Shown piece after piece: positions 14,542 through 14,548 of a stretch of 14,548 nt of DNA. Source of the stretch: Ruminococcaceae bacterium UBA1320 (GTDB taxonomy: Bacteria; Bacillota; Clostridia; Oscillospirales; Ethanoligenentaceae); contig DBTI01000311.1 of NCBI GenBank assembly GCA_002306975.1, forward strand, positions 6,004-20,551. Reading direction: 5' to 3'. Under the pieces are notes generated by a model. That model saw only the letters and a list, made by a program, of their open reading frames with translations, was not told where the DNA came from and did not search any database. The number at the start of each line of letters is the position of its first letter. Within the stretch, counting starts at the first letter, position 1. The translations under genes were made by a program, and so were the position numbers.

Positions 14542-14548
14542 ATGGATA
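14542..14548 (+). CDS. Start of a downstream gene (3' partial)
   Basis: An ATG at 14542 follows AGAGGGA (14531-14537) with suitable spacing and runs off the right edge after seven bases. Nothing can be said of the product from sequence. By analogy with ribose-type operons it is likely the ATPase or permease partner of the binding protein. Confidence 0.45.

Noticed and set aside
1..14548. CRISPR arrays, tRNA or rRNA genes
   Set aside because: I found no regularly spaced direct repeats and no cloverleaf or ribosomal sequence on either strand by reading; a dedicated scan would be more certain.

Overview
The window looks like a chromosomal segment of a low- to mid-GC Clostridia member (Bacillota). 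Evidence: strong AGGAGG-type ribosome sites, TTG and GTG starts, clostridial-style promoters and T-tailed terminators, a lipobox sugar-binding protein, and a pot operon of the Gram-positive type. I cannot name the genus. Base composition is patchy by eye: 3.88-7.83 kb is clearly GC-richer than the AT-rich regions on either side, and the non-ribosomal peptide gene is intermediate.

Region 1 (1-3021): the 3' end of a non-ribosomal peptide synthetase (threonine-type adenylation domain, carrier domain, thioesterase). A 59-codon MbtH-like gene and a terminator follow. This is the end of a peptide biosynthesis operon that continues off the left edge.

Region 2 (3022-3887): no intact gene. It holds a broken tyrosine recombinase on the minus strand, a near-consensus promoter, and a roughly 250-nt leader for the next operon.

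Region 3 (3888-7825): a complete, tightly coupled spermidine/putrescine ABC importer operon (ATPase, two permeases, binding protein). The binding protein lacks a lipobox and instead ends in a membrane anchor.

Region 4 (7826-10593): a degraded gap, a nucleoside phosphorylase-family gene with its own promoter and a bidirectional terminator, two small minus-strand membrane proteins, and a stretch of hairpins resembling IS200/IS605-type ends without a transposase.

Region 5 (10594-14548): a sugar-utilisation locus. A two-gene dihydroxyacetone-kinase-like operon (dhaK-dhaL type, minus strand) diverges from a FucU/RbsD-type mutarotase gene. They are separated by a 13-bp perfect inverted repeat, and a third copy of its half-site lies inside the dhaK promoter. 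Downstream is a ribose-type sugar-binding lipoprotein with its own paired operator-like sites, and the start of another gene at the right edge. Together these suggest import, anomer conversion and phosphorylation of an unidentified small ketose. No regulator, DhaM or aldolase is visible in the window.
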